Of a DNA stretch of 64,000 nucleotides, positions 1-9,104 are shown in pieces. The DNA comes from SB25 sp029560875 (GTDB lineage Bacteria > Bacteroidota > Bacteroidia > Bacteroidales > Tenuifilaceae), in the NCBI GenBank assembly GCA_035388225.1, contig DAOOPM010000001.1:124001-188000 (forward strand), read 5' to 3'. Position 1 is the first letter of the stretch, and each line of letters starts with the position of its first letter. The notes beneath the pieces were generated by a model. It was not told the origin of the DNA. It was given only the letters and a program-made list of their open reading frames with translations, and ran no database searches. A program made the translations under genes and the position numbers.

Positions 1-3000
1 CCTTAGCACCAGTGCTTGAACCAGCACCTGTTCCGCCGTAGTTGGTTTCAACCAGCACCATTAGGTTGTTTGAGCCGCCAGTGTAGTTAAACGCTGTTGA
101 TAGAACAAACTCTTTCCAAGCGTTAGCCGTAGTTCCTGCCATTGTACCGCTGTAAACAAGTGTTGCACCAGAAGTCAATGTAGCCCAAGTGCTCGCTGTA
201 AGGGTTGTCGCAGTTGTATGCTTAATGTAAATCTTAATTGGCACATTATAACTTGTAGTTAATGTTGGGTACCATGCCAACTTGCTTATTGAACCAGCAC
301 TTCCCACTTCTGTTGCAGTGTATATAGAAGCACTACGCTCGTAACCGTAGTAACAGTTGATTGGATAACCTTGGGTTGATGTACCTGTTCCAATTGTAAT
401 ATCTGAGGTTGATCCGCCATCAGTTAAAGTTGTGAAACTTACCTGTGACCCGTATGCTGTGCCTGCGCTATTGGTAGCGTAAGCTCTTACGTAGTAAGTT
501 GTGTTAGCAGTCAAACCAGTCATATTAGCAGTGAAAGTACCTGTGCCAGAACCACTAGTCACTTTACTATTTGCAGTAGTTGGGTTTGCAGTTGTACTGT
601 AGCAAATACCTCTTTCTGTTACTGTTGCACCGCCGTCAGCAGTTACGTTACCGCCACTAGTTGCACCGCTAGAAGTAATAGCAGAGATAGCAGTTGTTGT
701 AACAGTAGGAACGGTTGCTCCGCTACCTGCGGTAATCGATACGTTGTCAATATACCAGTAGTCAATCTGGTAAAGGTTACCATCAACTACAAGGGCGAAG
801 TAAGTATTGGCAGAGTTAAGGTTGGTTGTAACGGTTACATTAACAGTTGCAGCAGCAATATTTGTGCTCGACGTTGCCACAGACCAGCTGGTGTTTGTCC
901 AGTTAGTTTTGTCATTCGAGGATTGAACTCTAAGTGTTGCCCCTGTTCCGTAGGCATCGAACATATGCCTGAACGAGAAAGTTACTTGGCTCACTCCAAC
1001 AGTATTAATTGCTGGTGTAACTAAGCGTGTGGTTCCTGGGTTTACGTTCTGATAGGTACACCTCATTTCGTAGGCTGCACCGCCCGCATTAGCCGTGTTA
1101 GAAACCGTCCAACGCTCGGTTATGCTTGTTCCTGTGTTCTGGGTTATCCAACCAGTTGGAATTGAAGATGTGGCGAATGCCTGAGAGTAAGGTAGCGATA
1201 GTCCGCTGGAAGTATTCTGGGTGGTGAAGGTATTGGTTGTAGCATAACTACTGCTTCCGTAACTATTCTTTGCGCTAACGCTCCACTCATAGGTTGTATT
1301 TGCGGTTAGTCCGGTTGCGCTATAGCTGTTAGTTGTAACATTGTAGGTAGAGTAAGTTCCACCCTGTGGACGTATCTGAACATCGTACGATGTTGCTCCG
1401 CTAACGGCAGTCCAAGCAAGCGATGCACTGCTTGTAGTTAAATTCGATGATGTTAATCCTGTTGGAGTTGCTGGAGCGCTGCCTGCAGTAGAAGTAGTAA
1501 CTGCAATGGCACTTGTGTATGCACTGCTACCGTAAGAGTTTTTAGCGCTAACCTGAGCCTCGTAGGTTGTAGATGCGCTTAAGCCAGATACATTATAAGT
1601 GTTGCTAGTTGTATTGTAGGTTGTCCAACTTCCGCCTTGTGGACGAATTTGAACATCGTACGATGTTGCCCCAGCCGATGCATTCCAACCCAATGTAAAT
1701 GAGTTAGATGTTACGTTGGATGATGCTAGTCCTGTTGGAGTAGCAGGAGGAGTTGTTGATGACCCAACGCTTACCGATGCTTGATATGTACCATAGTTAT
1801 AAGCAGTAACGGTAACTGTTGCAGTTCCACTTGTGAAGTTATGGGCAATTGAAGCAACTCCTGATGAATTTGTTAATGCTGTGTACGAAACGCCATTCTG
1901 GAATAATGCAACGCGAGCATTTCCTAATGCGCTACCATTTGAGGTTACGGTAACATTATAGGGACTACCTGTTACATCACCTGCGGTAACTGCAATAGCC
2001 TTAGGTGTGTTTGTCCTAACCTGTAACGATGCATCACCAAAAATTGTCCAAGTTTGGAATGTTTCACGTGTGTCAGTATCGGTGTATTGTTCTGCAAGCA
2101 TCAATACATTACCGTTGAAGGTAATTGAACCAAAAGTTGTTCTTAAATCACTTGCGGTTGTGTTTGTTCCATCGCCTGGGTTTGCGGTATAGTTATATCC
2201 ACCAATTAAGATATCGTTGAAGTAATCCTGACCACGCATTGGTGGAATCCATGGTTGGTTGATAGTCGACATGATAGTTGCCACAGCACCACCGTTTTCT
2301 TTTCTTAGCCAAGCTTCAGCAAAGCAATCACCAGTAGTCATGTGGAATTTACCATTAACACAGGCTACAGAAAAGATAAAAGGAAGTTTACTGCCGTTTG
2401 TTGAAGCATTAATATTGGTATTACTGTAACCGCTGGTTACAAAAGTGGTTTCAGAACCGTGTCCGCAATAATTAATAACGCTTAAACCATTGTTAACTGA
2501 TGTTGCTACGCCCGATGCAGTTGCACTGGGTTGGTACTGACTAGCTACATCGGTATAGGTGTAAGCCAATAGTTTGTTGTTTTTGATGTAATCCATGTGG
2601 GTTTTATCCATCTCGCCATCGTCGCCACTGCCATCGCCTTCACTAGATGCAATACCAAGACCATTTTTGTACCAAGTACCAGCCATATCAGGATTCTTCT
2701 CGTAGTTTATGGCTTTGTTTACCTGAATGGTAACCTGTGCGGTTGTGCTAGCCGAGAAACGGCCAATGATAAGTTCTGGGTAATAGTCACTACCAGCAAC
2801 GCAACCCATATAAGGGTCCATTGGTGCATTTTGAGTTGTTCCTAAATCCGATTTAATATCAGCCCAATCGCCCACCAACTGAATGTAAAGTAGATTAGGA
2901 TTGCTGGTGTATGCATTCTGAATATTCGTTTTAACATTGGTTCCAGTGGCAACCTGCAAGGTATTAACGGTGAATCCTTTTTGTCTTTTCCAATCAATAT

Positions 3001-3746
3001 AAGGCTGAATAACAGATGCATCGCGCGATGTGTAAATAACTAACATCTCACCAAACTCACCAATCTGGTTGGAAAATTTTGATTCAGAGTAGTTTATGAA
3101 GAGCGATTTGTATACGTCGTTAACTGTTGGGTCAATATAACTAGGCTTATTGATTAAAGGGTTTGTCGATTTAGTTTTATCCTCCTTAACAATAACTTTA
3201 AACGATTTATATACACGAAGTGTATTGGTTACGGCATTGTAACGAAATGGATAGGCGTAAACGTTTACCCCGCGGGTATCTCTAAAAATAAAAGGCTCAG
3301 CACTTTCTGCAATATTTTCAGGGTACCAAGCATTTACCTTCGACTCAGGAGCAATAACGTAAGGTATCGATTTTGGGTCTTGCTGGCGGTAAATTGTTCC
3401 CCTTGAGGGTAGCATCGGATTCTTTAGCTTGACATCGATGTATTTTCCTTCCTCTATAGTAATCAAAACATCGTTGTCGTTGTTGAGTTGCAGGGTTGCA
3501 TTGAGCATTGGAAGCTCAGCAAAGCCCTTTTTACTGGTGTTAACTCCATTGCTGAATTGAATAGTGGAGTATTTAACCCCATTAAATTCAACATCAGCAA
3601 TTTTGAATGTGTCAATTGCAAAGTTAAGCTGCATTTCGCCTTTTGCAGCACCATAACTAATAGCGTAATCCTTGTAGTTTTTTGTTTGTGCAAATACTAC
3701 AGAGAACACCGTTACTAGCAAAAGTGTAAAGAACGTTTTTCTCATA
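1..3746 (-). CDS. Gingipain-like secreted protease (peptidase C25), 3' end outside window, frameshift near start
   Basis: Secreted cysteine endopeptidase of the gingipain family, expected to use Sec and then type IX secretion. From about 3743 the frame runs stop-free off the left edge, at least 1,240 residues. Order: pro-region; C25 catalytic domain (about residues 230-580) with His in NYCGHGSE (codon 2459-2461) and Cys in FSVACVNG (2360-2362); an Ig-like domain; two near-identical Fn3 repeats; a MAM/choice-of-anchor-J-like domain (about 1210-730); a further Fn3-like unit; and the start of another beta-rich module. The sorting domain would lie beyond the edge. Odd: the ATG at 3744-3746 gives MRKTFFTL and then leaves the protease frame at an A5 run (3720-3724), hitting TAG soon after. 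Deleting one A restores a classic signal peptide, MRKTFFTLLLVTVFSVVFAQ. So this is a sequencing indel or a real loss of function. Confidence 0.85.
1225..1755 (-). repeat. Two tandem near-identical fibronectin type III repeats inside the C25 protease
   Basis: Both copies read PATPTGL at the start, then SYDVQIRPQGG in the middle and SAKNSYGSS near the end. The nucleotides around the shared SYDVQIRPQGG segment (near 1365 and 1638) are almost identical and 273 bases apart, giving a 91-codon period. This is an in-frame domain duplication. Copy number could change by recombination. Confidence 0.8.
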
Positions 3747-3963
3747 GTGTTACTTTTTGTTGGTTAATTAGGTTTGTTTTGAAAATTCTTGTTGAGGCTA
3801 AATTACCATATTCGTAACATTTAAACTTCATCTACTTAAATAATGCAGTTATCTACCAATAAAAAACCATTTTCGAAGGGTGGATTTTTTTATGAGGTAG
3901 CATGGTAAAAATGTTTAAACTTGAAAACACTGGAAAGATTATCCATTTACAATAAAAATCATA

Positions 3964-3986
3964 TATATTTGATTTGGGAATCAAAT
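3964..3986 (+). promoter_or_regulatory. Promoter -7 box and overlapping inverted repeat upstream of the SiaC-like gene
   Basis: TATATTTG at 3964-3971 fits the Bacteroidota -7 consensus TAnnTTTG. It overlaps a perfect inverted repeat with 8-base arms, ATTTGATT (3967-3974) and AATCAAAT (3979-3986), separated by TGGG. The repeat would cover the -7 element and the start of transcription, a typical place for a repressor operator. The operator role is inference. Confidence 0.5.
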
Positions 3987-4019
3987 TTTATAAATTTACA
4001 GCACTAAAAATGTTGGATT

Positions 4020-4400
4020 ATGGCGGCAGTAAATAGTCTTTTTATTAAGGGAACTACAAAAACCCCACATATTGAGTTTAAACCAGGAATTCTTCAACTT
4101 TCGGGGAGGTCTATTCCTGAGGATGCTGTGGCTTTTTTTCAGCCTGTACTAAAGTGGGTTGAGGATTATTTGGATAATCCAGAGCCTCTTACTAGGGTTA
4201 ATTTTAAAATGGAGTATATTAATAGCGGTTCCAATAGATTTATTTTTGCATTATTCAAAATGCTCGATGAGAGTTATACCCATGGGCATAACATCGTTAT
4301 AAATTGGTACTACGAAGAGGACGATGATACTATCAAAAATCTTGGTCGCGATTTTCAGGCTTTGGTTAAGTTACCCTTCAAAATGGTTGAGATTGTTTAA
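4020..4400 (+). CDS. siaC: SiaC-family regulatory phosphoprotein (DUF1987)
   Basis: 126 residues, the full length of the family. Diagnostic parts are TPHIEF near the N-terminus, GRSIPEDAVAFFQPVLKW (residues about 30-47), the YINSGSNR segment (about 66-73) and the C-terminal NWYYEEDDDT and LPFKMVEI. In Pseudomonas aeruginosa, SiaC is phosphorylated by the kinase SiaB and dephosphorylated by the PP2C phosphatase SiaA, and it controls a diguanylate cyclase. Most relatives have Thr in a YFNTSSSK-type segment where this protein has Ser (YINSGS). That serine is the likely phosphosite, which is inference. The gene stands alone, facing the DUF4956 gene with only 3 bases between stops. Candidate kinase and phosphatase partners are elsewhere in this window (37870-38442 and 9105-11441). 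Confidence 0.85.
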   Translation: MAAVNSLFIKGTTKTPHIEFKPGILQLSGRSIPEDAVAFFQPVLKWVEDYLDNPEPLTRVNFKMEYINSGSNRFIFALFKMLDESYTHGHNIVINWYYEEDDDTIKNLGRDFQALVKLPFKMVEIV

Positions 4401-4403
4401 CGG

Positions 4404-5102
4404 TTAATCATCGTCATCTACAATCTGACTTTCGTTAAGGTTTAGTTCATCTTCGTTCCTAATATTTTCCGAAGGGAAGTGTACTGTAAGCCAAGCGATA
4501 TCTCTTAGAAAATCTACTTTTCCAATTTCAATGCTCTTTATATCGAGCCCAGTTCTGTTTTTTAAATCAGCAATAAGTTCTGCACGCTTCTCGGGTTTTA
4601 TTAAATCAATTTTCTCGTATACAACAATTCTTTGTGAAAGATGCTTTATGAAAAGACCTTTCTCAAGAACTAAAGTTACACCCAGCAATGCAAAGTTTGA
4701 GAACAGTAACTCTGCGTAACTAACTTTTTTAGAAGAGATTGCATTAATCAACGATATCGCTATAATTAGGAATAGATAGGTCATTTCTTTAATTGGAATA
4801 GGATTGGTTCTATACCGAATAATCCCAAATACAGCAAATAAACCTAGTGCAAAACCAAGTTGCAGTTTTACGTTTGCCAGTAAGTAGCACATAAAGAATA
4901 CAACTATTCCTAGAAGTAAGAAGGTGAATACATAGTCCTTCCGAAATGTTCTGGGGTAGTATAGGTAACGAACAGTAATCCATAATACCGCGATGTTGAG
5001 GATAAACCGCAGTAGCAGTGTGTAAAAATCATTAGCATTTATTATGTCTATCCCAAATAGTTGTAGACTATCCGACTGCATTATAAGGCTCAATGTATTC
5101 AT
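4404..5102 (-). CDS. DUF4956 multispanning membrane protein
   Basis: 232 residues. Four to five hydrophobic segments lie at roughly residues 27-45, 56-78, 81-96, 106-122 and 130-148. A soluble C-terminal domain of about 75 residues ends in a run of Asp. The central FAVFGIIRYRTNPIPIKEMTYLF is typical of DUF4956 (family recognition from memory). The gene overlaps the 3' end of the VTC-domain gene by 35 bases, so the two are translationally coupled. VTC-domain and DUF4956 proteins are common neighbours in bacteria, so this is probably the membrane partner of the VTC protein. The biochemical role is unknown. An alternative start is Met8 at 5081. Confidence 0.75.
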   Translation of the reverse strand: MNTLSLIMQSDSLQLFGIDIINANDFYTLLLRFILNIAVLWITVRYLYYPRTFRKDYVFTFLLLGIVVFFMCYLLANVKLQLGFALGLFAVFGIIRYRTNPIPIKEMTYLFLIIAISLINAISSKKVSYAELLFSNFALLGVTLVLEKGLFIKHLSQRIVVYEKIDLIKPEKRAELIADLKNRTGLDIKSIEIGKVDFLRDIAWLTVHFPSENIRNEDELNLNESQIVDDDD

Positions 5103-5859
5103 TTTGTAGCTTTTTTATGTGGAGAAAAGTTTTCTTAAAGTTGTTGCTTTTGATTTTTGGGTAGAGTAAAGCGCAACCTATGGAGTATTTGCTAAATCCC
5201 ATAGGTCTTATACCCAATTGTTTGAGTAGTTGAGAGATTTCGCTATTTGATTTATGCTTGCTTCTTTTTACTTCAATAATACAGATATCCTCAAATTGTT
5301 TAAGTTTTTCTGTATTGGGTACTGTTAGAAGTAAGTTAAAATCAAAAGTAATTCTCTCATCAAACTCTTTGCTAACTAGGGTTAGCCTATTGAATCGTGT
5401 TTCGAGTGTTTGCGATAAGTCTCCTAATGAATATGGGCTCTTATTGCTTATGAATTCTGAAATGTTGTTTTTATTTATTTCTTGGTTTGTAGCAGGTATA
5501 CGTTTCTTAATGGTTTTACCCGAAGGTACCCTGATTTTTATTTCTAAAAATGAATCACCCGAGGCACAGTAGTTTCTAACCCTAATTTTATAACGTTTTG
5601 GTCGCCGGTTTTGGTGGTCGAGGTACATTTTAAAGTCAGAGGTATCGTAGTAATCGGAGATATATTCTGGAATAACCTGACCATTGTTATCAACAACGTA
5701 ATATTTGTCCGTTATTTTCAACAGTAAGTCCTTGGCTAGTTCAGTATTGATAATAAATTTAGAATCGATTCGCTGCATTAGTTGAGCTTTCTCGGACTCC
5801 TGTAAACTAATCCTAGTGAAATCGGATGTATCTATATCAACTCTAGCACTGCTCATCAT
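5068..5859 (-). CDS. VTC-domain protein (putative polyphosphate polymerase)
   Basis: 263-residue soluble protein of the CYTH/triphosphate-tunnel fold. Family signs are QRIDSKFI (residues about 29-36), YYDTSDFKMYLDHQN (about 70-84), the basic strand KRYKIRVRNY, FLEIKIRVPSGKTIKKR, and acidic C-terminal strands FDFNLL and IIEVKRSK. These alternating Lys/Arg and Glu strands line the tunnel that binds triphosphate in VTC4, which makes polyphosphate from ATP. Activity here is inferred. It starts at ATGATG, one base overlapping the stop of the upstream secreted-protein gene, and its 3' end overlaps the DUF4956 gene. The three therefore form one operon. There is no SPX domain, as usual for bacterial members. 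Confidence 0.8.
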   Translation of the reverse strand: MMSSARVDIDTSDFTRISLQESEKAQLMQRIDSKFIINTELAKDLLLKITDKYYVVDNNGQVIPEYISDYYDTSDFKMYLDHQNRRPKRYKIRVRNYCASGDSFLEIKIRVPSGKTIKKRIPATNQEINKNNISEFISNKSPYSLGDLSQTLETRFNRLTLVSKEFDERITFDFNLLLTVPNTEKLKQFEDICIIEVKRSKHKSNSEISQLLKQLGIRPMGFSKYSIGCALLYPKIKSNNFKKTFLHIKKLQNEYIEPYNAVG

Positions 5860-6290
5860 TAAAATGTCTTGTACTCAAATATCTTCTTACTTTTTAGTTT
5901 ACCATTGGGTCCATAAACCTTCTTTTCGAGTTTTAAGTCATCTCTGAAATAGGAGGTTTCAATTTTTTCAATAACCTGTCCTTTAGGATTGTAGGTTATT
6001 TCCTGTATCTCATTTCCTTCAGAGTTGTACTTGTACTCTTTATGAAGAATTATATTTCCATTCTCATCGTATAGTTTTTCGAGTAGTGTATTTCCCCTTT
6101 TGTCGTAAAGGTACTCAGCCTCTAAATATTTTTTTTCGCCTTCGTCCGTGTAGATGTAGTTCCATTCCTTTTTGCTGTTAATGCTGGCCTCTCTTAATTC
6201 TTTCTTTTTTTGGGCAAACAAAGTGTTCGTTGAAATTAGCAGAAGTAATAAACACAAAAGATTTGTTTTTATTGTACTTGAATTAGCCAT
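5859..6290 (-). CDS. Secreted protein with YDxxGN-type repeats
   Basis: 143 residues. The N-terminus NLLCLLLLLISTNTLFAQ is a clear signal peptide. The mature part has repeats of the form YDKRGNTLLEK, YDENGNIILHK, YNSEGNEIQE, YNPKGQVIEK and YGPNGKLKSK. These resemble the MORN-like/RHS-like hairpin repeats of many Bacteroidota periplasmic proteins. It is the first gene of an operon with the VTC and DUF4956 genes (one-base stop/start overlap). It may be an envelope partner of that system. No enzymatic motif is visible and the function is unknown. Confidence 0.7.
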   Translation of the reverse strand: MANSSTIKTNLLCLLLLLISTNTLFAQKKKELREASINSKKEWNYIYTDEGEKKYLEAEYLYDKRGNTLLEKLYDENGNIILHKEYKYNSEGNEIQEITYNPKGQVIEKIETSYFRDDLKLEKKVYGPNGKLKSKKIFEYKTF

Positions 6291-6368
6291 ATTCGTAATA
6301 ATTATTTAAAATTGGGGAAACTTTAAATTCATTGCAAGTTAAAAAATAAATCTAAATATTGTAAAGGT

Positions 6369-6527
6369 ATGTATAAGTGTAAGGTGTGTGGTTATATCTA
6401 TAACGAAGAGGAGGGTGACCCTGCAAGGGGAATCCCAGCAGGAACAACTTTTGAAGAATTACCCGAAACTTGGCTTTGCCCAGTTTGTAGTGTTACTAAG
6501 GAATATTTTGTTGAAGTAGAAGAATAG
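6369..6527 (+). CDS. Rubredoxin
   Basis: 52-residue protein, starting MYKCKVCGYIYNEEEGDP. The two CxxC pairs (YKCKVCGY and WLCPVCSV) hold a single Fe(Cys)4 centre, and GIPAGTTFEELPETW between them is standard for rubredoxins. It is a small cytoplasmic one-electron carrier, often serving peroxide/superoxide reductases or other oxidoreductases. It is transcribed divergently from the secreted-repeat/VTC operon and followed directly by a strong terminator. No obvious redox partner is adjacent. It falls below common ORF length cut-offs and is easy to miss. Confidence 0.95.
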   Translation: MYKCKVCGYIYNEEEGDPARGIPAGTTFEELPETWLCPVCSVTKEYFVEVEE

Positions 6528-6556
6528 AAAAAGCCACCCTGAGGTGGCTTTTTTTT
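6528..6556. terminator. Bidirectional terminator between rubredoxin and pepD
   Basis: A-run, GCCACC (6533-6538), 4-base loop, GGTGGC (6543-6548), then eight T. It works on both strands, serving the convergent rubredoxin and pepD genes. Confidence 0.9.
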
Positions 6557-6563
6557 ATGACAA

Positions 6564-8024
6564 TTATTTTTTAGGAATATTAACCAGCACATCTAAAAGT
6601 AAATTCCAAAACTTTTGAGTTGTAGGAATACTAAGTCTTTCGTCTGGAGAGTGTGCTCCTCTGATGGTTGGGCCAAACGAAATCATGTCTAATTGTGGGT
6701 ATTTCTCAAGGAATAATCCACACTCTAACCCTGCGTGAATAGCTCTTACAATAGGTTCAACTCCAAATAGTTTGGTATAGGAATCCTTAGTAATCTGTAA
6801 AATTTTAGAGTTAGTATTGGGAGCCCAACCTGGATATCCATCGGAATGTTGAATATTGGCATTAGCTAAACGGAAAACGCTCTCAACCATATTGGAGATA
6901 TCTACTTTTGCAGAATCCACAGAACTTCGCTGGCTGGTTGTTACAAGTATTTGGTTGTCTTGAATGAACTTTACCGATGCCAGGTTTGTGGATGTTTCAA
7001 CTAACCCTTTAAGCTGACGGCTCATTGCAATTACGCCATGTGGACAGGCGTAAAGCGAGTTTAGTAAATCATAGTGTGTTGGTTCGTCAATTACAAATGA
7101 GGGCAATTCAGTATTTTCAAAGACAATGTTTAGGTTTGGCTCAACATCCTTTATTTCGCTATAAATATCCTCGCGGAGTTTTTCGAACTCCTTCAACATT
7201 TCCGCATTATCGTCCTTGTGAACAGTAATTACAGCGAAAGCTTCGCGAGGAATCGCATTACGTAGATTTCCTGCGTCAAGTTGCGATAGTCTTAAGTCGA
7301 ACTTGTGTGTTCCTTTCCAAAGAAAGCGATTAATTATTTTTATTGAGTTTCCCCTGTTCTTATCAATATCATCACCCGAGTGACCACCTGTTAAGCCTTT
7401 TACTGTTACTTTTAGTGCTACAGAGTCAGTTGGCACCTTTTCGGAGTCGTAAGCGAAGGTTGCAACGGTATCCATACCGCCCGCACAACCAATGAAAAGT
7501 TCCCCTTCATCCTCTGAGTCAAGGTTTAGTAGTATTTTTGAGTTGAAGAATCCTTCTTTCATTTCAAAAGCACCTGTTAATCCAGTTTCCTCATCAACAG
7601 TGAAAAGACATTCCAACGGACCGTGCTTAATTTCTTTTGACGCTAGTAAGGCTAGTTGGGCTGCAATTCCAATACCATCGTCAGCACCAAGTGTTGTACC
7701 TTTTGCCTTAATCCACTCTCCATCTATATATGCCTCTATTGGGTCGGTGTTAAAGTTATGGGTAACATCGCTGTTTTTCTCGCAAACCATATCCATATGG
7801 CTCTGCAAAACAACTGGTTGAAGATTCTCATAGCCAGGGTAGGCGGGCTTGCTGATAAGCACGTTTCCTGCTTCATCTGTTTTAACAACAAGGTTGTGCT
7901 TTGCGGCAAAATCCTGCAAGTATTTAATTATTGCTGTTTCTTTTTTTGATGGACGAGGAATTGTAAGTATTTCTTCAAAATACATCCATATATCCTTGGG
8001 TTCAATGTTTCCGAATTTACTCAT
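6564..8024 (-). CDS. pepD: Aminoacyl-histidine dipeptidase, M20 family
   Basis: 486 residues, the normal length for PepD (beta-Ala-His dipeptidase/Xaa-His dipeptidase). It is a cytosolic di-zinc enzyme that cleaves dipeptides. Visible metal and catalytic residues are His76 and Asp78 in QSHMDMVCEKN, Asp115 in TLGADDGIGIA (bridging), and the catalytic Glu pair 145-146 in DEETGLTGAF. A lid/dimerisation domain (GLTGGHSGDDI onward) follows. A late HAGLECGLF and GAHSPDER complete the active site. It stands alone on the minus strand, convergent with the rubredoxin. Confidence 0.95.
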   Translation of the reverse strand: MSKFGNIEPKDIWMYFEEILTIPRPSKKETAIIKYLQDFAAKHNLVVKTDEAGNVLISKPAYPGYENLQPVVLQSHMDMVCEKNSDVTHNFNTDPIEAYIDGEWIKAKGTTLGADDGIGIAAQLALLASKEIKHGPLECLFTVDEETGLTGAFEMKEGFFNSKILLNLDSEDEGELFIGCAGGMDTVATFAYDSEKVPTDSVALKVTVKGLTGGHSGDDIDKNRGNSIKIINRFLWKGTHKFDLRLSQLDAGNLRNAIPREAFAVITVHKDDNAEMLKEFEKLREDIYSEIKDVEPNLNIVFENTELPSFVIDEPTHYDLLNSLYACPHGVIAMSRQLKGLVETSTNLASVKFIQDNQILVTTSQRSSVDSAKVDISNMVESVFRLANANIQHSDGYPGWAPNTNSKILQITKDSYTKLFGVEPIVRAIHAGLECGLFLEKYPQLDMISFGPTIRGAHSPDERLSIPTTQKFWNLLLDVLVNIPKK

Positions 8025-8243
8025 ACTGTTGTTTATTAGTTGATTATGGTATATGCTTATATGGTTTTAAATGTAACCCGTAAACATAGCTTTTTTTCTT
8101 TTTTAACAATAAAAATTGATGCTATTGTTTAGCATATTTTTTTGTTTTTTATGTAACTGCCTGTTCGCAAACATTTAACATTGATTGGTCAAATTTTGAA
8201 CGGTGCTAACAAATTTTAAGATGATTTATTGATAAAAGAGAGT

Positions 8244-8251
8244 TAAATTTG
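8244..8251 (+). promoter_or_regulatory. Promoter -7 box for cysQ
   Basis: TAAATTTG matches TAnnTTTG and lies 19 bases before the ATG of cysQ. The 246 bases between pepD and cysQ hold no other recognised element. Confidence 0.55.
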
Positions 8252-8270
8252 TACCTGAATACTATAAAAT

Positions 8271-9104
8271 ATGATTGAAAAGGATGAAATATTAAACCTG
8301 CTCCTTGCTGCTGTTAATGCAAGTATTAGAGCAGGTGCCCTTATAATGGAAGTCTATAATTCCAATGATTTTCAGGTTAATTTAAAATCCGATAAAACAC
8401 CATTAACACTTGCCGATAGGCTAGCTCATGATTCAATAAAGAACGACCTTTCAAAAACCTTTATCCCTGTTTTAAGCGAGGAAGGGCGAAATATTGTTTA
8501 CGAAGAGAGGAAAGGATGGGAGTATTTTTGGATTGTAGACCCGCTGGATGGTACAAAAGAGTTTATCAAACGTAACGGTGAGTTTACTGTAAACATTGCT
8601 CTAATTCAGAATAAATATCCATTACTTGGTGTGGTTTATGTGCCAGTTACAGGTGAACTTTATTTCTCATTTACCCCAGAGGGGGCATATAAAGTATCTA
8701 ACCTAGTTGCTACAAAAGAAGCTCGTTTTACGTATAGTGAACTTGTTTCAATAGCAAAAAAAATCCCTTTTGATAACGATAGAAAGAATGTAGTTATTGT
8801 TGAAAGTCGTTCGCATACTTCTGAAGAAACGTTAGAGTATATTGAGTGTTTGAAAGAGAAATTTAATGATATAGAGTCAATTTCTCGCGGCTCCTCCCTT
8901 AAGATGTGTATGATAGCTGAGGGAAATGCAGATATCTATCCTCGATTATCCTTATCGTCGGAATGGGATACTGCCGCAGGTCAGGCAATTGTTGAGGGAG
9001 CAGGATATCAGGTTTACACTTATGAGACCAAAGAGCGAATGGCATACAACAAGGAAGAGTTGCTGAATCCTTGGTTTATTGTTAAGGGTAAGGTTAATCT
9101 ATAA
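8271..9104 (+). CDS. cysQ: 3'(2'),5'-bisphosphate nucleotidase
   Basis: 277-residue member of the inositol monophosphatase superfamily. It removes the 3' phosphate from PAP (and PAPS), recycling a by-product of sulfate assimilation. Mg/Li-site residues are visible: DKTPLTLAD (41-49), LSEEG (68-72), WIVDPLDGTKEFI (87-99, the CysQ-type signature), and WDTAAGQAIVEGAG near the C-terminus. It stops one base before the stop of the convergent phosphatase gene, so 3' ends abut without a visible terminator. Confidence 0.93.
   Translation: MIEKDEILNLLLAAVNASIRAGALIMEVYNSNDFQVNLKSDKTPLTLADRLAHDSIKNDLSKTFIPVLSEEGRNIVYEERKGWEYFWIVDPLDGTKEFIKRNGEFTVNIALIQNKYPLLGVVYVPVTGELYFSFTPEGAYKVSNLVATKEARFTYSELVSIAKKIPFDNDRKNVVIVESRSHTSEETLEYIECLKEKFNDIESISRGSSLKMCMIAEGNADIYPRLSLSSEWDTAAGQAIVEGAGYQVYTYETKERMAYNKEELLNPWFIVKGKVNL

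Noticed and set aside
1225..1755. Repeats near the left edge as a CRISPR-like array
   Set aside because: They are in-frame Fn3 domain duplications with a 273-base period, not short repeats with spacers.
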